A stretch of 64,000 nt of DNA from Manis javanica (GCF_040802235.1 NC_133167.1:45816001-45880000), one strand, 5' to 3'. Positions 10,309-22,786 are shown, numbered from the stretch's first letter. Notes: generated by a model not told the origin, from the sequence alone. Program-made: numbers and translations.

Positions 10309-11680
10309 ATGATGACACAGAAGGAAAAATCACCTTGGCTGGACTCTGGGACCAGGAGCGGAAGACTCAGAATGCTGCTTGTCAGCTTTTATGACATGTC
10401 CATCCTTGTCACACCACTAGGCAGATGTCAAGCAGAAAGAAATTTTCTAAATTTTTTAACTGATAAACTCAAGCACAGCTGAGCTCCTCAAACATGTTCC
10501 TTTATTGTCTCATTGAAATTCATACTGTTTCCAAAAAAGGTTTTGTCCAGCCATTTTAACCCCAGGGAAAATGACTGAACAGGAATCTTAGGGGGAAGCA
10601 GGGTTAGAAAATGCCCTGCGCTCTTCATCTGCAGTAAAATGTTATGCTGCGAGTGCATTTAAACAGTGCAAAATCAAGACGTGGCTCTGGTTACCTGCTG
10701 GCAGTTTGACATTAGGTGGACTGTTCTGTTAATTACGCAATTGAGTACTGCCTACTTGACTTTTTGAGGTCCTTGATTTAAAATGTTTTCAGGTGGTGTA
10801 TTTCCCTTCCAGTCTCTGCCTCTGTCCTGCATCAAGCACAGGAAGAGGCGATAACCCAGAAATAATATAATGAGATATAGTTTTTTCCCTGAGGGTACCA
10901 AAAAATTGTTATGGATAAATCTCTTTCAAAACATAAATATTATTATACTGTTTAATTCTTTGATTCAAGGCATCCTGTCCAGGTGATAAGCAGTAAACAC
11001 CAATAAGAACCATACAAATAGAGTAATAATATAATATTAAATAATAATATTGCATTTATTATGATGTGAAAACTGCGTCAAGTGAAAAAATAACAAAATG
11101 ACTAAACCACATTTTGTTCAGAATTTTGGAGTTTTCTTATTAAATCCAAATGATTAAAATGATTAAGAATTTCTCTCTCCCTTCTTTGGACTCTCTTCAT
11201 GTGACTTGATAGGAACAGCCAACCACATAGTCATGGACCTGGCACTCTTTGCCAATATCACCCAATGGTTTTCTTTCCCAGGAAGTAAATATACAGCACA
11301 AGACCAAGATATTTCCTCATTTGAAGGCACCCTTTTACCGTTACACTGAAATCCTTCCTCCCCTATTGACCTGACCCTCAATGCACTCAGCATTGCTTTG
11401 CAGTATACATATTCCTTTGCAAGCCAGTTGGAATTTGGCCTGGAAAAATGACATACAGGCCTGCATGAGGTTATAAAATCTGGCTTGGAAATCCACTGCT
11501 TCTTATAAAAATAATTTTTTTTTTTTTGTAAATGTACCATTTAAAGGAAAATGGTTACTAAGCAACCTGATTCAAATTATTATGAGAAATAGGAGGAAAT
11601 TCTTCAAGCAGGTCTGTTTTTACTTAGGTCAAAAAGTTAGGGTTTTTTTTGCCAGTGTTGGTTTTGAATTTTTCCTTCTT
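10306..11680. other. Unassigned sequence, no gene seen
   Basis: No gene. 10610-10810 is unusually free of repeat features and could be a conserved non-coding element. A T13 run lies at 11515-11527. The minus-strand frame 11163-11540 (125 codons) resembles no family I know. Confidence 0.45.
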
Positions 11681-11684
11681 TCTG

Positions 11685-11800
11685 CTTGATGCACATCTAC
11701 TGGGTGCCAATTAAATAACAGGTACTAGGCTAGGTGGGGCCTGTGGGTGAAAAATGGAGGTGAATTATCCTGCAGGTCATGCCCTTAAGGATGCAGGGGA
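11685..11800 (-). mobile_element. L2: Degenerate L2 3' end, antisense
   Basis: CATCTACTGGGTGCCAATTA, GTACTAGGCTAGGTGGGGCC and TGCAGGTCATGCCCTTAAGG follow the reverse L2 order (body-size phrase, then the phrase that normally reads CCTGCCCTCATGGAG). Confidence 0.5.
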
Positions 11801-12084
11801 GAGGGTACCTTAGGGCTCTTTGGTGACAGTGACCCACTCAAATTGCTGATGTGAAGAGGAAATTTAGTATGAGTGTAGAAGTCCAAAGCTGTAAATATAT
11901 GTGAACCTCACAAGGGCTGTGGCCATATCTTGAAGGACAGGAGAAACTTACCTTTCCTGTGGTCAGGCTTTGTGTTTCTCTCTGCCCAGTTGCTTCATCT
12001 TTCACTCTTGGTGGATTACATTTTCCTGATTCTCCATGAGTATAATGGAAAAAGTCATCCAACCACTCTAAATGTCTATTTTTA

Positions 12085-13075
12085 TTATTGTAAAATACAA
12101 ATAGCATGAAATTATCATTTAAATTTTGTTAATGTGTATTGTTTGGAGGCATTAATTACTTTCACAACACTATGCAATCATTATCATTATTTAGGTCCAA
12201 AACTTTCTTATTACCATAAACAGAAAGACAATACCTATTAAGCCGTCATGCCCATCCCCTTCTCCTTCAAGCTCTTGGTAACCACAATCTACTTTCTGTC
12301 TCTGTGGAGTTCTCTATTCTGGATATTTTACAGAAATGGAATCATATGCTGTGTGGCCTTTATGTCTTGATTCTCTCACTTAGTATAATGTCATCCACAT
12401 TTATCCACATTGTACTATGTATCCGTACTTCATTCTTTTTATGGCTGCATAATATCCCATCACACACGTATACCGCATTTTGTTTATCTATCCATTGATG
12501 GACATTTGGCTTTTTGGCTCTTAATGTTGTTATAAACATTCATGTACAAGTTTTTGTGTGAACACTTGTTTTCAATTCTTTTAAATAGGTACTGAGGAGT
12601 TGAATTGCTCATTCAGATTCATATTGTAATTATATGTTTAAATTTTGAGGAACTACCATATTTTTTCCACAGCCACTGAACCATTTTACATTCTCACCAG
12701 CAATGTATAAAGGTTCCAGTTTCTCCACATCTTTGTCAACATTTGTTATTTTCCTTTTCTGATTATGGCTAGCCTAGTGGGTGTGAAGTAGTATCTCACT
12801 GTGGTTTTGATTTTCATTTCCCTAATGACAAATGATGCTGAGCATTTTTCATGTGCTAGTTAGCCTTTTGGATGTCTTCTTTAGAGAAATGTTTATTTAA
12901 ATCCTTGGTACAATTTTCAAGTGTGTTTTCCTTTTGTTGTTGAGTTGTAAGTGTTCTTTATATATTATGGATTCTAGACTTGTATAAGGTGCATGACTTG
13001 CAACAATTTTCTTTTATTCTGTGGGTTGTCTTTTTACTTTCTTGGTAGTGTTCTTTGATTCCAAGTATCTTTTTA
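12085..13075 (-). mobile_element. L1M: L1 3' part, antisense, about 1 kb
   Basis: Long antisense match to old L1: GGTAACCACAATCTACTTTC, GAATCATATGCTGTGTGGCC, TTTTTATGGCTGCATAATA, TTTGTTTATCTATCCATTG, CATTCATGTACAAGTTTTTG, GTGGGTGTGAAGTAGTATCTC, TTCTTTATATATTATGGATTC and GTGGGTTGTCTTTTTACTTTC. It covers the 3' UTR and the C-terminal third of ORF2 in reverse. Plus-strand frames here (for example 12304-12498) are antisense shadows of ORF2. Confidence 0.9.
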
Positions 13076-13079
13076 ATTC

Positions 13080-13845
13080 AAGAACCAGAAGAAACTCATT
13101 TGTTTCTCTACATCCCAATTTATATTGCTGGGAAAGAAACTTGTCTTTGTCCAACCAGAGGCAGATGTCCACATGTGGCACAGTCAGCTACGGCCATGTA
13201 GTACAAAGCAGGCTGCTGGGCTCACCTCTTTTCATGTTGGAGCTGGTTTTTGGAGAAGGAGACGTAAATGCACAAATGATGAAAGGGGAAAGCATGATGG
13301 CAAATAGCCTTGGTTCAGGGTTTTTTCAAACAATAGGGTTGTTCATGGTAGAGGCATGTAAATGTGCTGTAAGACTTTTAGGGAGGGGCACATGACTTAC
13401 AATTCAAGGGATCAAAAGAAAGCTTCCAGGAGAGGGCATTTAGCTGGTCTGGGTAGACGGAAAAGATTTGTTCATATTGAGATAGAAAAAAAGGCATCAG
13501 TACAGGCAGGAAGCACAGTAAGATGTAAGATAATTGAACCCCTAAGAGTTAGTGATATTGCAAAAAGGAAACATAAACAAAAAATAAGTGAGTCCAGACA
13601 AGGTGAATCTTGGTAAGATGGGGATGAAAATAAAAGATGGTTCCACAGAGAAGGCTGACTTGCTCAAATTCAACTTTGGCCGTGGGGTCTTTTCTCTTAC
13701 ATTTAATTCAATTTATGTCTTTCCTGCTCCAAGAACTCTTCCTGTCTTCTTATACTTCCCAAACCCCATGTTCTCTCTTCCTTGTGAGCCCATAGAGTTC
13801 CTTTCTTTAAGATTCACTTGATAATTAGTCTTCTGTTACGAATTC
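13080..13845. other. Unassigned sequence downstream of antisense L1
   Basis: Several overlapping plus-strand frames (to 13395, 13616 and 13821) occur, but none has recognisable domains or consistent start context. The stretch is more purine-rich than its surroundings and could be an unrecognised LTR or repeat. Confidence 0.35.
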
Positions 13846-13849
13846 AGCT

Positions 13850-14012
13850 CTTGCTTTACATCACAAACTCATTCTCCTACATCGATTCTTTCATTCTTGT
13901 CTCTCCAGTTTGACTATAAGGCTCTTAGAAGGCCCGATGACATTTTTACTCCCTGTCATTAGTGTTTTGTGTGGAATAAGTGCTCAATAATATTTGTTGA
14001 TTTGGTTTGAAT
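13850..14012 (+). mobile_element. L2: L2 LINE 3' end
   Basis: GACTATAAGGCTCTTAGAAGG, ACTCCCTGTCATTAGTG and the terminal AATAAGTGCTCAATAATATT plus TTTGTTGATTTGG are the L2 3' terminal series in plus orientation. Confidence 0.75.
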
Positions 14013-15280
14013 ACAAAATTCTACTAAAGATTGGAATAACTTTATAAACTGCTCACGGGTATGCTTCTTTAAGCTTTTTTGTTCTGTGCCATTAATTTTT
14101 TCTATATATGTCTTGCCTGAAATAGTTCTTATGTTAGCATAGATGGGGGCATGTTATATATAGCATAATTTTTTCAATAAACCAATTCATTCATTACCAT
14201 TAATGATTTTTTTTCTAAGATTATGAAGAGACTGGAGAGAGATGGCAGTAAGTGTCAATGTTTTTTCAAAAAGAAAATAACATTTTCAATCTAAAAGATC
14301 ATTAGCATTCTGTGATAAAAGTAAAACTTGAAACTTGAGATAATGTATCACTACTGCTCTGAGAGGTCTAAGATAACAAATTGGAAAATTTGTCTAAAAT
14401 AATTGCAGGAGAAAGATTATTACCTGCTTTTGTAAGTGAAACAAAGGAAATTATTCTTGAGGTAGATATAATTTGTGTGCATCTGGAAATTAATGATATT
14501 ACAAGATATAATTGCTGAATGTCTTAATTTTACCACATAATTGTCTTCTTTCAGCAATATCATATATTATCACGGTAAAAATTTAATCTATGGAGTTCAA
14601 AACAGACAAAAGATTTATTAAGATTTTTTTTCCTTTATGAGATGGTGAACAACCAAAGAGAAGAAAATACACACAAAAAACCACTCTTGTTACAGAGCAA
14701 AGAGCCCAAGGAAACAGAAATCAATCCCAAAATGCCCCCCAAATTACCGTTTGCCTCAGCATGTGTCTCTTCTAGTCATTTGCCATTTATATGGTCATTT
14801 GTGCTCTGTTGCTAGACTCCTCTAGAGAAATGCTGAGTGAGGCAAGAAACAGGAAATAGGGACAAAAAGAATTATGGCCAAGTTCGTATCTCACTGGCAG
14901 TGGCTACTCCTGACTTAAAATCCTTTCAGGAATTGGGAATTCTTCTGGGCCACCATTTACTCTGTTTTTGGGGTGGATTCTAGAGGGCCTCTCACAGACA
15001 CCATCTGAGTCACAAGTGTTGGAGAGGCTCTGAAGTTTCCAACACAGTTATCATTGAAAATAGGCATTTCAAGGCTCCAAGACAGCATCTAGAAAGAGCA
15101 CAAGGCAAGGAGTCCAAAGAGCTGAGAGCTACTTTGAGTTCTTTGGCCAAATAACCGAGTGGTAGGGAAAATTCGGTCAAGTCCACTGTCTCAATTTCCT
15201 CACTTTGAAAAGAGAGAGATGGGTTATATCAGGATGGCAAATAAGTTCTATCTCAAGCGCCAGCCTCTTGATTTGTCACT
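14013..15280. other. Unassigned AT-rich sequence
   Basis: No gene, RNA gene or clear repeat recognised. Confidence 0.5.
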
Positions 15281-15284
15281 TCCT

Positions 15285-15445
15285 TGAGCGCAGTGTTAAG
15301 AAGGATTCCAAAGCTGTTCGTGGGCTCCGTGGGAAAGACCTGCGCACAGGAGCAGCACCTGCCGGCAAGCAGAGCCCACGGAGACCAGCCACACGCCGCC
15401 GCGCACTCCTTGGTCTGACACTTGGTGATCTGGGGGCGTGTCTGG
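15285..15445. promoter_or_regulatory. CpG-enriched patch
   Basis: About 11 CpGs in 160 bases, including a GCCGCCGCGC run near 15396, in an otherwise AT-rich, CpG-poor region. Overlapping frames on both strands are an effect of GC content. No promoter motif dominates. It could be a small unmethylated element or remnant of a GC-rich mobile element. Confidence 0.3.
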
Positions 15446-15684
15446 AGAGACTGACTTGTGTTGTCTGAAAAGGCTGATTTCTTTTCCAGTCCACAAGTCT
15501 GCAGTTTACAGGACTTGTATGTGTCTCTGTTTTATGACCTCCGGGTTCCCTTAACATCTTATCTTCTTTATTGATTATGAGGTTGAGATGTTGGCTGAGC
15601 GTTTGCTGGAAGTCTGCCGTTTCAGAACCTCATGGGAACATATGCTCAAGGGTGTTTTAAATGTAATCCTTCTGCCTGTCTTGT

Positions 15685-15750
15685 TTTAGTAATTTAGTTC
15701 AACAAATTTTCTATGTGCTAGGCAGTCTGCTAAGAGGTTGTGGTTGCCCT
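15685..15750 (-). mobile_element. L2: Short L2 relic, antisense
   Basis: AGTTCAACAAATTTTCTATG and TGCTAGGCAGTCTGCTAAG match the reverse L2 3' terminus. The fragment is short and uncertain. Confidence 0.4.
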
Positions 15751-16635
15751 GCAGCTGTTTGGAGATTCATCCTCCACAAACCAACAGCCCCAAAGAGCTG
15801 TAGCTTTGGTACCAGTGCTGGGAGGTGAGGAGCTCCTCGCGTTTGAAAACAAGGAACAGAAAGAGACTCTCAAGGTCACTTTCAGAACCAGGCAGGATTA
15901 GAAGACAGGCAGTAAGCAATCTTGTAGAGCTCAAGGCAGAAACTGAGAGCTGGGCCTCTCAACGTCTAGAATTTGAAGGATAACAAAGTAGTCCGATCCC
16001 TCTTCCCCACTGTTCTGAGCCCTTTTCCTCTCCTCAGATCTGTATTTGGATAGGAATGCCAGCCCAGCAGAGCCACTCTGACTTCTATCCTGAGATGGCG
16101 TTGGCCAGTACTGCTTTCAAATTGAGAGAATATTCACATTAGTACTTTGTAAAAATTTGTGTATTAGAGGAGAGAGTTGTCCTAGATATATTTCAGGTAT
16201 AAAAGAAGATGCAGCTAGTCTTCAGCTCTTGAAAATTGTAACTATTGCACCACTTGTCTTTATCTGCATTATTTTAATATTCTAAAAGTTCTTTCCTACT
16301 TGAGATCTACCTTTGCATACAAGATCACAAAGGGCACTGCCTCATGGTGGTGCTGACTGCTGCTCAGTATTGGCACTTTGACTACTTTTGCCCTATTTGT
16401 CTCCTTAGCAGTGATTGTAGACTTGCTGGAACATTTTTATCACATTTGCACTTATAATTTTATTAGAATGAGAGAGAATATAAGCATGCAAGTGTTGATA
16501 ATAATGATAAGAGCGAGCCTCTAACAGAACTGAGATAAAGATAGATATTTTTAATCAAAATCTATTACCTCATTTGGAAATTCATTGGACAAGCCCTTTG
16601 ACTACATTCATAAGTAACAGAAGAATAAATTTAAA
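15751..16635. other. Unassigned sequence
   Basis: No gene or repeat recognised. Confidence 0.45.
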
Positions 16636-16639
16636 GAAC

Positions 16640-18720
16640 ATGTACCCACAATGCAATTAGACAAGTAAAGCAATTAACAACATAAGAATTGGAAAGGGTG
16701 GCCTAATGTTATCTCTATCTGTTGACAATATGATTATCCTTCTAGAAAATTCAAAAGGATCAATGGAAAACTCCTACAAACAATAATGGCATTTAACAAA
16801 GTCACACATTATAAAAATCAACATACACAAATCAATAACTTTCATATACAAAAGTAATAATCAGTTAAAAGGTATAATGAGAATGAAGACTCCATTTTAT
16901 AATAGCAAAACAAAATTAAAGTAAAAAAATAAATAACTACAAACATAGATAACAAGAAAATTCCAAAGAGTAGATGAAGAAAAAGCTAAATATTCTTTAA
17001 TATAGACTGAAGTATAGACATAAACAGAAAACCATATTCTTGAATAGGAAGACTTCTGCATTATGAAGATATAATTGTTTTCTTCATTTAATTTATAAAT
17101 TGAATGCACTCTATGTAAAAATACCAATTACCACTTTTCCTTTTTTTCTCCTTGAGCTGGATTATTTCATTATAATGCACATTTGGAAGAACAAGAAAGA
17201 AAAATAGGAAAAACCTTCAGAAAGAAAAACATAGACCAGAGAGGGTTATATCTACCTAATAATACATATATAACATTACAATAGATTCTAATGCCTCTGA
17301 GCTTAAGTTGTGTAATACTGGCTCATGAGCACAAAGACATATTAATTAACAGATAGAAAACCCAATAATAGACCCAAGTACATATGGAAATTTAGTATAT
17401 GATAAAGGCAACATCTAAAATCAAAAAAGGAAGGAAGGAATTCTTAATAAGAGATGTTGTGACAACAAAATACATTTTAAAAAGTAAAATTGGATCCATC
17501 CCTCATGCTAAAGCTAGTATAAATTCCAAATGGATTAGAGATTTGACTAATCAATAAAACCATGAAAGTATTAGGCAAAAACATGCATAAATTCCTTTAT
17601 AACTTGGGAATGGAGAAAACTTTTCCTAAGTATGACTAAAAAACCAGAATCAATCAGGGGAAAAGAGCACAATAAATTTGATTATCACAAATCAAAACCA
17701 AAAACACTGCATGACAAAATAAAACCATTAATTAAAACACCTTACATCACAAGCAAAGCCAAATGACAACTTCAAAAATATTAGCAATCTATATCACAAA
17801 AGTGGTTGATATCTTCTATACAGACAAACTATGGAAGAATGCCAATAACCCTAAAGAAAAGCATAGATAATTTATTTTTATTTATCTTACATAATTCACA
17901 AAAAAGGAAATGTAATAGCTTTTAAACACAGAGAAAGATGCTCAACCTCACTCATAATATGAAAGATACGCAAGAGGTCATAATACTAAAATACACTGAA
18001 ATACCATTTCTCACCTATAATAATGGCAATCATCCAAAAGATTGAGAAAATATTCTGTGCTCAATCTGTGGATGATCAGAGAAGTATATATATACTCTTT
18101 GAGCCAGCTGTCCCACTTCTAGGAAGCTACACTCAAAAATATATTATATAAGCAAAAATATGAAATGATGTATGCTTGGCTCTTTGTTGAAACACTGTTT
18201 GTATTAGACAAGAACCAAAACAACTCAAACGTCCAAAAGTAAGGAATTATTTAAAGAACCATGGAACATGCAAACAATGAGTACATTGAAGTTATAAAAA
18301 GTCAAATGTGAGGTCTCTGCATACAGTGATGGAGTGATATCCAGAATGTTGTAAGAAGTGAGAAAAGTAAAATTTAGAGCAGTGCTTATCGTGTAATTTT
18401 TTATGTGAAGTATAAACAATCATACAGATATATATATATATATAAAATTAGGAACTAATATACACATGTATACTTACACATAATTGCTCATGTTAAAGAA
18501 AAAACACTGGAATAGTAATTCAAAAACTGATGAGAATGGTTACTTACATAGTGACGAAGGAAGTAGGATTAGGGGACAGATCTGTAAGCTGGACTTCTCT
18601 GAATAAACCTCATTTTAATAGTTTTGATATTAGAACCATGAAAATGTTTGCATAATTATAAAGCTAAATTAAATCAAAATGATAAAAGGAATTCTGAAAT
18701 ATAAAAACAAAAGAACCCAA
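16640..18720 (+). mobile_element. L1M: Ancient L1 (ORF2 half plus 3' UTR), sense
   Basis: A 2-kb sense L1 relic. Landmarks in order: TATGATTATCCTTCTAGAAAA, TAATGGCATTTAACAAAGTC, TATAATAGCAAAACAAAATT, CCAATAATAGACCCAAGTAC, ATTAGGCAAAAACATGCATA, CACTGCATGACAAAATAAA, AAGATGCTCAACCTCACTCA and CACTTCTAGGAAGCTACACT, with a 3' UTR-like tail. It is very AT-rich and carries many stops. An (AT)n stretch lies at 18426-18443. Confidence 0.8.
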
Positions 18721-18899
18721 CTATATCTTTAGTTGATGGCATAATTTTATAAAGAATTATTTAAAGAGATATTAAAACACAGTATTTTGACAGTATATGA
18801 TATATACATGTACCATGGAGAGAGATATATTCTATGGTCAAGAATACTGAAAAGTAACATTCTTACTCTTAGTAATAATATTGTTATGGTTATTTTGAA

Positions 18900-18927
18900 G
18901 GACACACACAAACACACACATACACAC
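18900..18927. repeat. Short imperfect CA repeat
   Basis: CA dinucleotides interrupted by AA and TA. A minor simple repeat between two L1 fragments. Confidence 0.8.
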
Positions 18928-18954
18928 TTTTGATGTTTTTTTTTTAAGCTACCC

Positions 18955-19066
18955 ACAAAAATGTTCCATGCAGTTTTCCAGGTAAGTTTAATCTAATATT
19001 CAATGGACAGATAATTCCAATCATATATAAAGTTTTACAAAGAAAAGAATATTGGAAAAAGTTCTC
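18955..19066 (+). mobile_element. L1M: L1 ORF2 fragment, left of MLT1-like LTR
   Basis: AATTCCAATCATATATAAAG and AAGAATATTGGAAAAAGTTC fit the fingers/palm-coding region of old L1 ORF2. The fragment is interrupted by an LTR and continues at 19544. Confidence 0.65.
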
Positions 19067-19543
19067 TCCTCTGGATAGAATAATGTCTCCCACAAAGATA
19101 TCCACAGCCTAACCCTCAGAACCTGTGAATATCTGCCTTACTTGGCAAAGGAATTTTGCAGGCATGATTAAATTAAGGATCTTCGCTAGGGAGATTATCC
19201 TGGATTATGTAAGTGAGTCCAGTACAATCCTGAGGGTCCTTATAAGTGAAAGAGGAAAGTAAGAAAGAGGCAGAGAAGGTGTGACGACCGAGCAGAGGTC
19301 AGAATGCTGTGCCTGCTGCTCAATACATGCAGGTACCCTCTACACAGTGGAAAAGGCAGTAGGCAGTACAACTGGATCTCCCCTAGAGCCTCTGGAGTGA
19401 GTGTGGCTCTACTGAGACCTTCATGTTGGCCCAGTGAAACTCATTTCAGACTTCTGACCTCCAGACTTGTAAGATGATCAATTTTCATTGTTTTAAATTG
19501 AATTCGTAGTACATTGTTACAGAAGCAATGGAAAAACAACACA
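19067..19543 (+). mobile_element. MLT1: MLT1-like (ERVL-MaLR) solo LTR
   Basis: Follows the MaLR LTR pattern end to end: GAATAATGTCTCCCACAAAG, CCTAACCCTCAGAACCTGTG, GGCAAAGGAATTTTGCAGGC, GGGAGATTATCCTGGATTAT, GGGTCCTTATAAGTGAAAG, TCTCCCCTAGAGCCTCTGGA, GACCTCCAGACTTGTAAGAT and GTACATTGTTACAGAAGCAA, ending with ACACA. GTCCTTATAAG contains the usual TATA-like promoter of these LTRs. Length is about 477 bp. Both flanks are L1 ORF2, so it inserted into an older L1. The 5-bp duplication is not clear after decay. Confidence 0.85.
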
Positions 19544-19860
19544 CCCTCTCTATCTTTTAAAAGATTAGTGTAATCTTGATACCAAAATCCAAGACAGTAT
19601 GAGAAAGAAAATATATAGGCTGATCTCATTCTTGGTGTAAACATGCTAAACCAAACATTGGCAAAATAAATTAAGCAAGTATTAAAAAAATAAAACATCA
19701 TTATTAAGTTGGGTTTATCCTAGGCATATGAGGGCATTTTATCATTAGAAAAGTTATTAAGGTAATTCACCACCATAACATATTGAAGAAAAGCCACAAG
19801 ATAACCTTGATAGGTGAAAAAATGCATTGAATAAAATTTAAAACACATTTATGATTAAAA
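19544..19860 (+). mobile_element. L1M: L1 ORF2 fragment, right of MLT1-like LTR
   Basis: TAATCTTGATACCAAAATCC, TTGGGTTTATCCTAGGCATA, ATTAAGGTAATTCACCACCA and ATGCATTGAATAAAATTT are the reverse-transcriptase region of ORF2 (around the YADD-upstream block) in the correct order. Non-coding relic. Confidence 0.8.
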
Positions 19861-19869
19861 ACCAACAAC

Positions 19870-21055
19870 TTTTGAGCCATGATGAAGTAATTAGCCCCAG
19901 ATTAACTCCTTTATTACAAACAACCATCACACTAGGTGAAATACATTAATTGTTGTTTTTGGATATTGGACAAAAGTAACACATGACCACAGTTCCTGAG
20001 AGAAAACAATGAAATGAGATGAGACAAACCATTACCTGGCTACCCACCTGGAGGTCGTTGTAGCCTATGGTACAGGAAGAGAGAGCTAGTTCAAGCAGCA
20101 CAGCAGCCTTGCTGAATCAAGGGGACAGAAATTGGAGATCAGGGCTCCTGGGTGGCTGGAATTTACAAATCAGAATACCAAAGAGGAGGGAGCTACACAG
20201 AAAAAGAAACCTAGATATGCCTGATCTTTGATCAAATACTAAGCTGTGCATACACAGAGCAAGACTCCGCAAGGCTGGGCAAAAACAATGACTAGGGAAG
20301 AAAGAAATACTAGTGGACCTACTAGTGAGCTGAACAACTAGTGGAGCTCACAAAGATTGGGAGGCATTTGACTTCTAATCAGCGAAATGGTGAGATCTCA
20401 TTGAATCCACTGGCGTTTGGTAGAGTTCCTAGAAAGGAGCTCAAATGACCTAGTGTAAAGGCTACCCCAGACCATCCTAACACAGTTTAAAAATAACCCT
20501 TAAAATACCACGCAGATTCACAAACACCTGCCCCCTCCATCCCAACACTCAAAAGAAAGACAATAAAGTCCTTATATTCAACAATGTAATATTTACACTG
20601 CGTAATAGATAATCTACTGAATGCATGAGAAGGTAAGAAAATGGTACCCTTAACCAGAAGGAAAATCAGTTAATAGAGACAGACCCAGAAATTGTAGGGA
20701 TGATGGAAGTCATAGATAAGAACTTTATAACTATGTCCAAGAATTCAAAGGAAAACAAACATAATGAAGGGATAAATAGGGAATTTCAATAGATAAAGGG
20801 AAACGGTAAAAAAAAAAAAAAGTACTTGATGGAAATTATAGAACTGAAAAATACAATATTCAGAACAAATTATCGATTGGGGATATCATTATCAATAGAT
20901 TAGACACTGCTGGAAAAAAAAATCAGTCAATTCAAAGACAGGCAGTAGATTCTATCCAAATTGAAGTCCAGAAAGACAGGCTTAAAAAATGAACAGAGCT
21001 TCTGTAACAGATGGGACAACATCAGAAGGAGAGAAGAGATACACTGTTATTAGCA
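19870..21055 (+). mobile_element. Ancient L1/HAL1-like 5' region and ORF1 relic
   Basis: The second half (20680-20990) carries L1 ORF1-type phrases: ACCCAGAAATTGTAGGGATG, TCATAGATAAGAACTTTATA, AGGAAAACAAACATAATGAA, TAGAACTGAAAAATACAATA and TAGATTAGACACTGCTGG. These encode the coiled-coil part of ORF1 in old L1 and HAL1. The first half resembles a 5' UTR, and an A14 run sits at 20808-20821. Stops prevent any protein. Confidence 0.65.
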
Positions 21056-21888
21056 ACAAACAACTGGAAAATAAAAATTTAAAAATAACATTTACAATAT
21101 CATTCAAAATACAAAACACTTAAGGACATATTTTATGAAATACATATAAGACCTCTACAATGAAAACTGGAAGCCATTACTGAGATAAACGAAAGAAAAT
21201 CTAAACAGAATAGTGAAGAACATCAATTTTGCACAGTGGAAAACTTAATATTGTCATGTTGTCAGTTTTTGATCTGTAGATTCAATGCATTTTATCCAAA
21301 CTGATTTGTAGATTCAGTGGAATATCAGTCAACATCCCAGCATGATTTTTGTAGAAATTGTAGATTCTAAAACATATGGAAACACAGAAGACTAAAATAA
21401 TCGAAACAATCTTGAAAAAAAGTGAATGACTTAAACTATCTTATTTCAAGATTTAATATAAATTTAAGTTGTAGTATTACTGAAAAGGTCAACAAATAGA
21501 TTAATGGAACCAAACAGAAAGAACAAAAATAGACTCATGCTTATATGACTTGCTGACTTTTTACCTTGATGCCAAAGTATTTTAATACCTTTAGGAAAAA
21601 ATATCTTCCAGACAAATGATGCAACGAATATCTTCCCAACAAATAATGGAAGGAAAAATTTGTTTTGACTTATATGTCACACCATACACAAAAATTAATT
21701 TGAGATGGATCATATAACCTAAAGGTAAAAGCTAAACTTTTAAAGCTTCTAGAAGAATACATGGAAAGTATATGTACAGTTAGGTTTCTTAGCATCTCTA
21801 GAAATCAGTGATAATTTTTAAAAGTTGATGAAATGGAATAACTGAAGAATTCTACATTTCAAAAGACATTGTTAAAAAATGACTAGGC
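21056..21888 (+). mobile_element. L1M: Ancient L1 ORF2 fragment, left of younger L1
   Basis: AACATTTACAATATCATTCA, AGACCTCTACAATGAAAACTG, TGGAATATCAGTCAACATCC, AATAGACTCATGCTTATATG and TTTCAAAAGACATTGTTAAA are old L1 ORF2 landmarks. The fragment breaks at the younger L1 insertion and resumes at 23069. Confidence 0.8.
21874..21888. repeat. Left target-site duplication of younger L1
   Basis: AAAAAATGACTAGGC follows TT, giving TT/AAAA, the sequence preferred by L1 endonuclease. The last 11 bases recur exactly at 23058-23068. Confidence 0.85.
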
Positions 21889-22640
21889 GGGCAAGGGAAA
21901 CAAAAGCAAAAATTAACAAGTGGGACTATATCAAGCTAAAAAGCTTCTGTACAGCAAAGGATACCATCAATAGAGCAAAAAGGTACCCTACAGTATGGGA
22001 GAATATATTCATAAATGACAGATCTGATAAAGGGTTGACATCCAAAATATATAAAGAGCTCATGCACCTCAACAAACAAAGAGCATATAATCCAATTAAG
22101 AAATGGGCAGATGAGCTGAACAGACAGTTCTCCAAAGAAGAAATTCAGATGACCAACAGATACATGAAAAGATGCTCCCATCGCTAGTCATCAGAGAAAT
22201 GCAAATTAAAACCACAATGAGATATCACCTCACACCAGTAAGGATGGCTACCATCCAAAAAAACGAACAACAAATGTTGGCGAGGTTGCAGAAAAAGGGA
22301 AACCCTCCTACACTGCTGGTGGGAATGTAAATTAGTTCAACCATTGTGAAAGCAGTATGGAGGTTCCTCAAAAAGCTCAAAATAGACATATCATTTGACC
22401 CAGGAATTCCACTTCTAGGAATTTACCCTAAGAATGCAGCAGCCCAGTTTGAAAAAGACAGATGCACCCCTATGTTTATTGCAGCACTATTTACAATAGC
22501 CAAGAAATGGAAGCAACCTAAGTGCCCATCAGTAGATGAGTGGATAAAGAAGATGTGGTATATATACACAATGGAATATTATTCAGCCATAAGAAGAGAA
22601 AAATCCTACCATTTGCAACAACATGGAAGGAGCTAGAGGA
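21889..22640 (+). pseudogene. L1 ORF2: 5'-truncated L1 ORF2 C-terminal end, frameshifted
   Basis: Encodes only the C-terminal part of the L1 endonuclease/reverse-transcriptase protein, downstream of the catalytic domains. The piece is therefore catalytically dead. Frame 21879-22187 carries the [14 protein letters not shown] and [17 protein letters not shown] block (here [20 protein letters not shown]). Frame 22346-22636 carries DPGIPLLGIYPKN and WYIYTMEYYSAIRR. Two one-base deletions, near 22173 and 22348, throw the product out of frame. Otherwise similarity to modern L1 is high, so this is the youngest L1 in the window. Confidence 0.9.
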
Positions 22641-22786
22641 TATTATGCTCAGTGAAATAAGCCAGGCAGAGAAAGACAAGTACCAAATGATTTCACTCAT
22701 ATGTGGAGTATAAGAACAAAGAAGAGCTGAAGGAACAAAACAGCAGCAGAATCACAGAACCCAAGAATGGACTAACAGTTACCAAA

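Noticed and set aside
10041..10482. Overlapping open frames through the CA repeat
   Set aside because: Long only because CA dinucleotides encode Thr-His without stops.
12304..12498. 64-codon membrane-like open frame
   Set aside because: Antisense shadow of an L1 ORF2 3' end.
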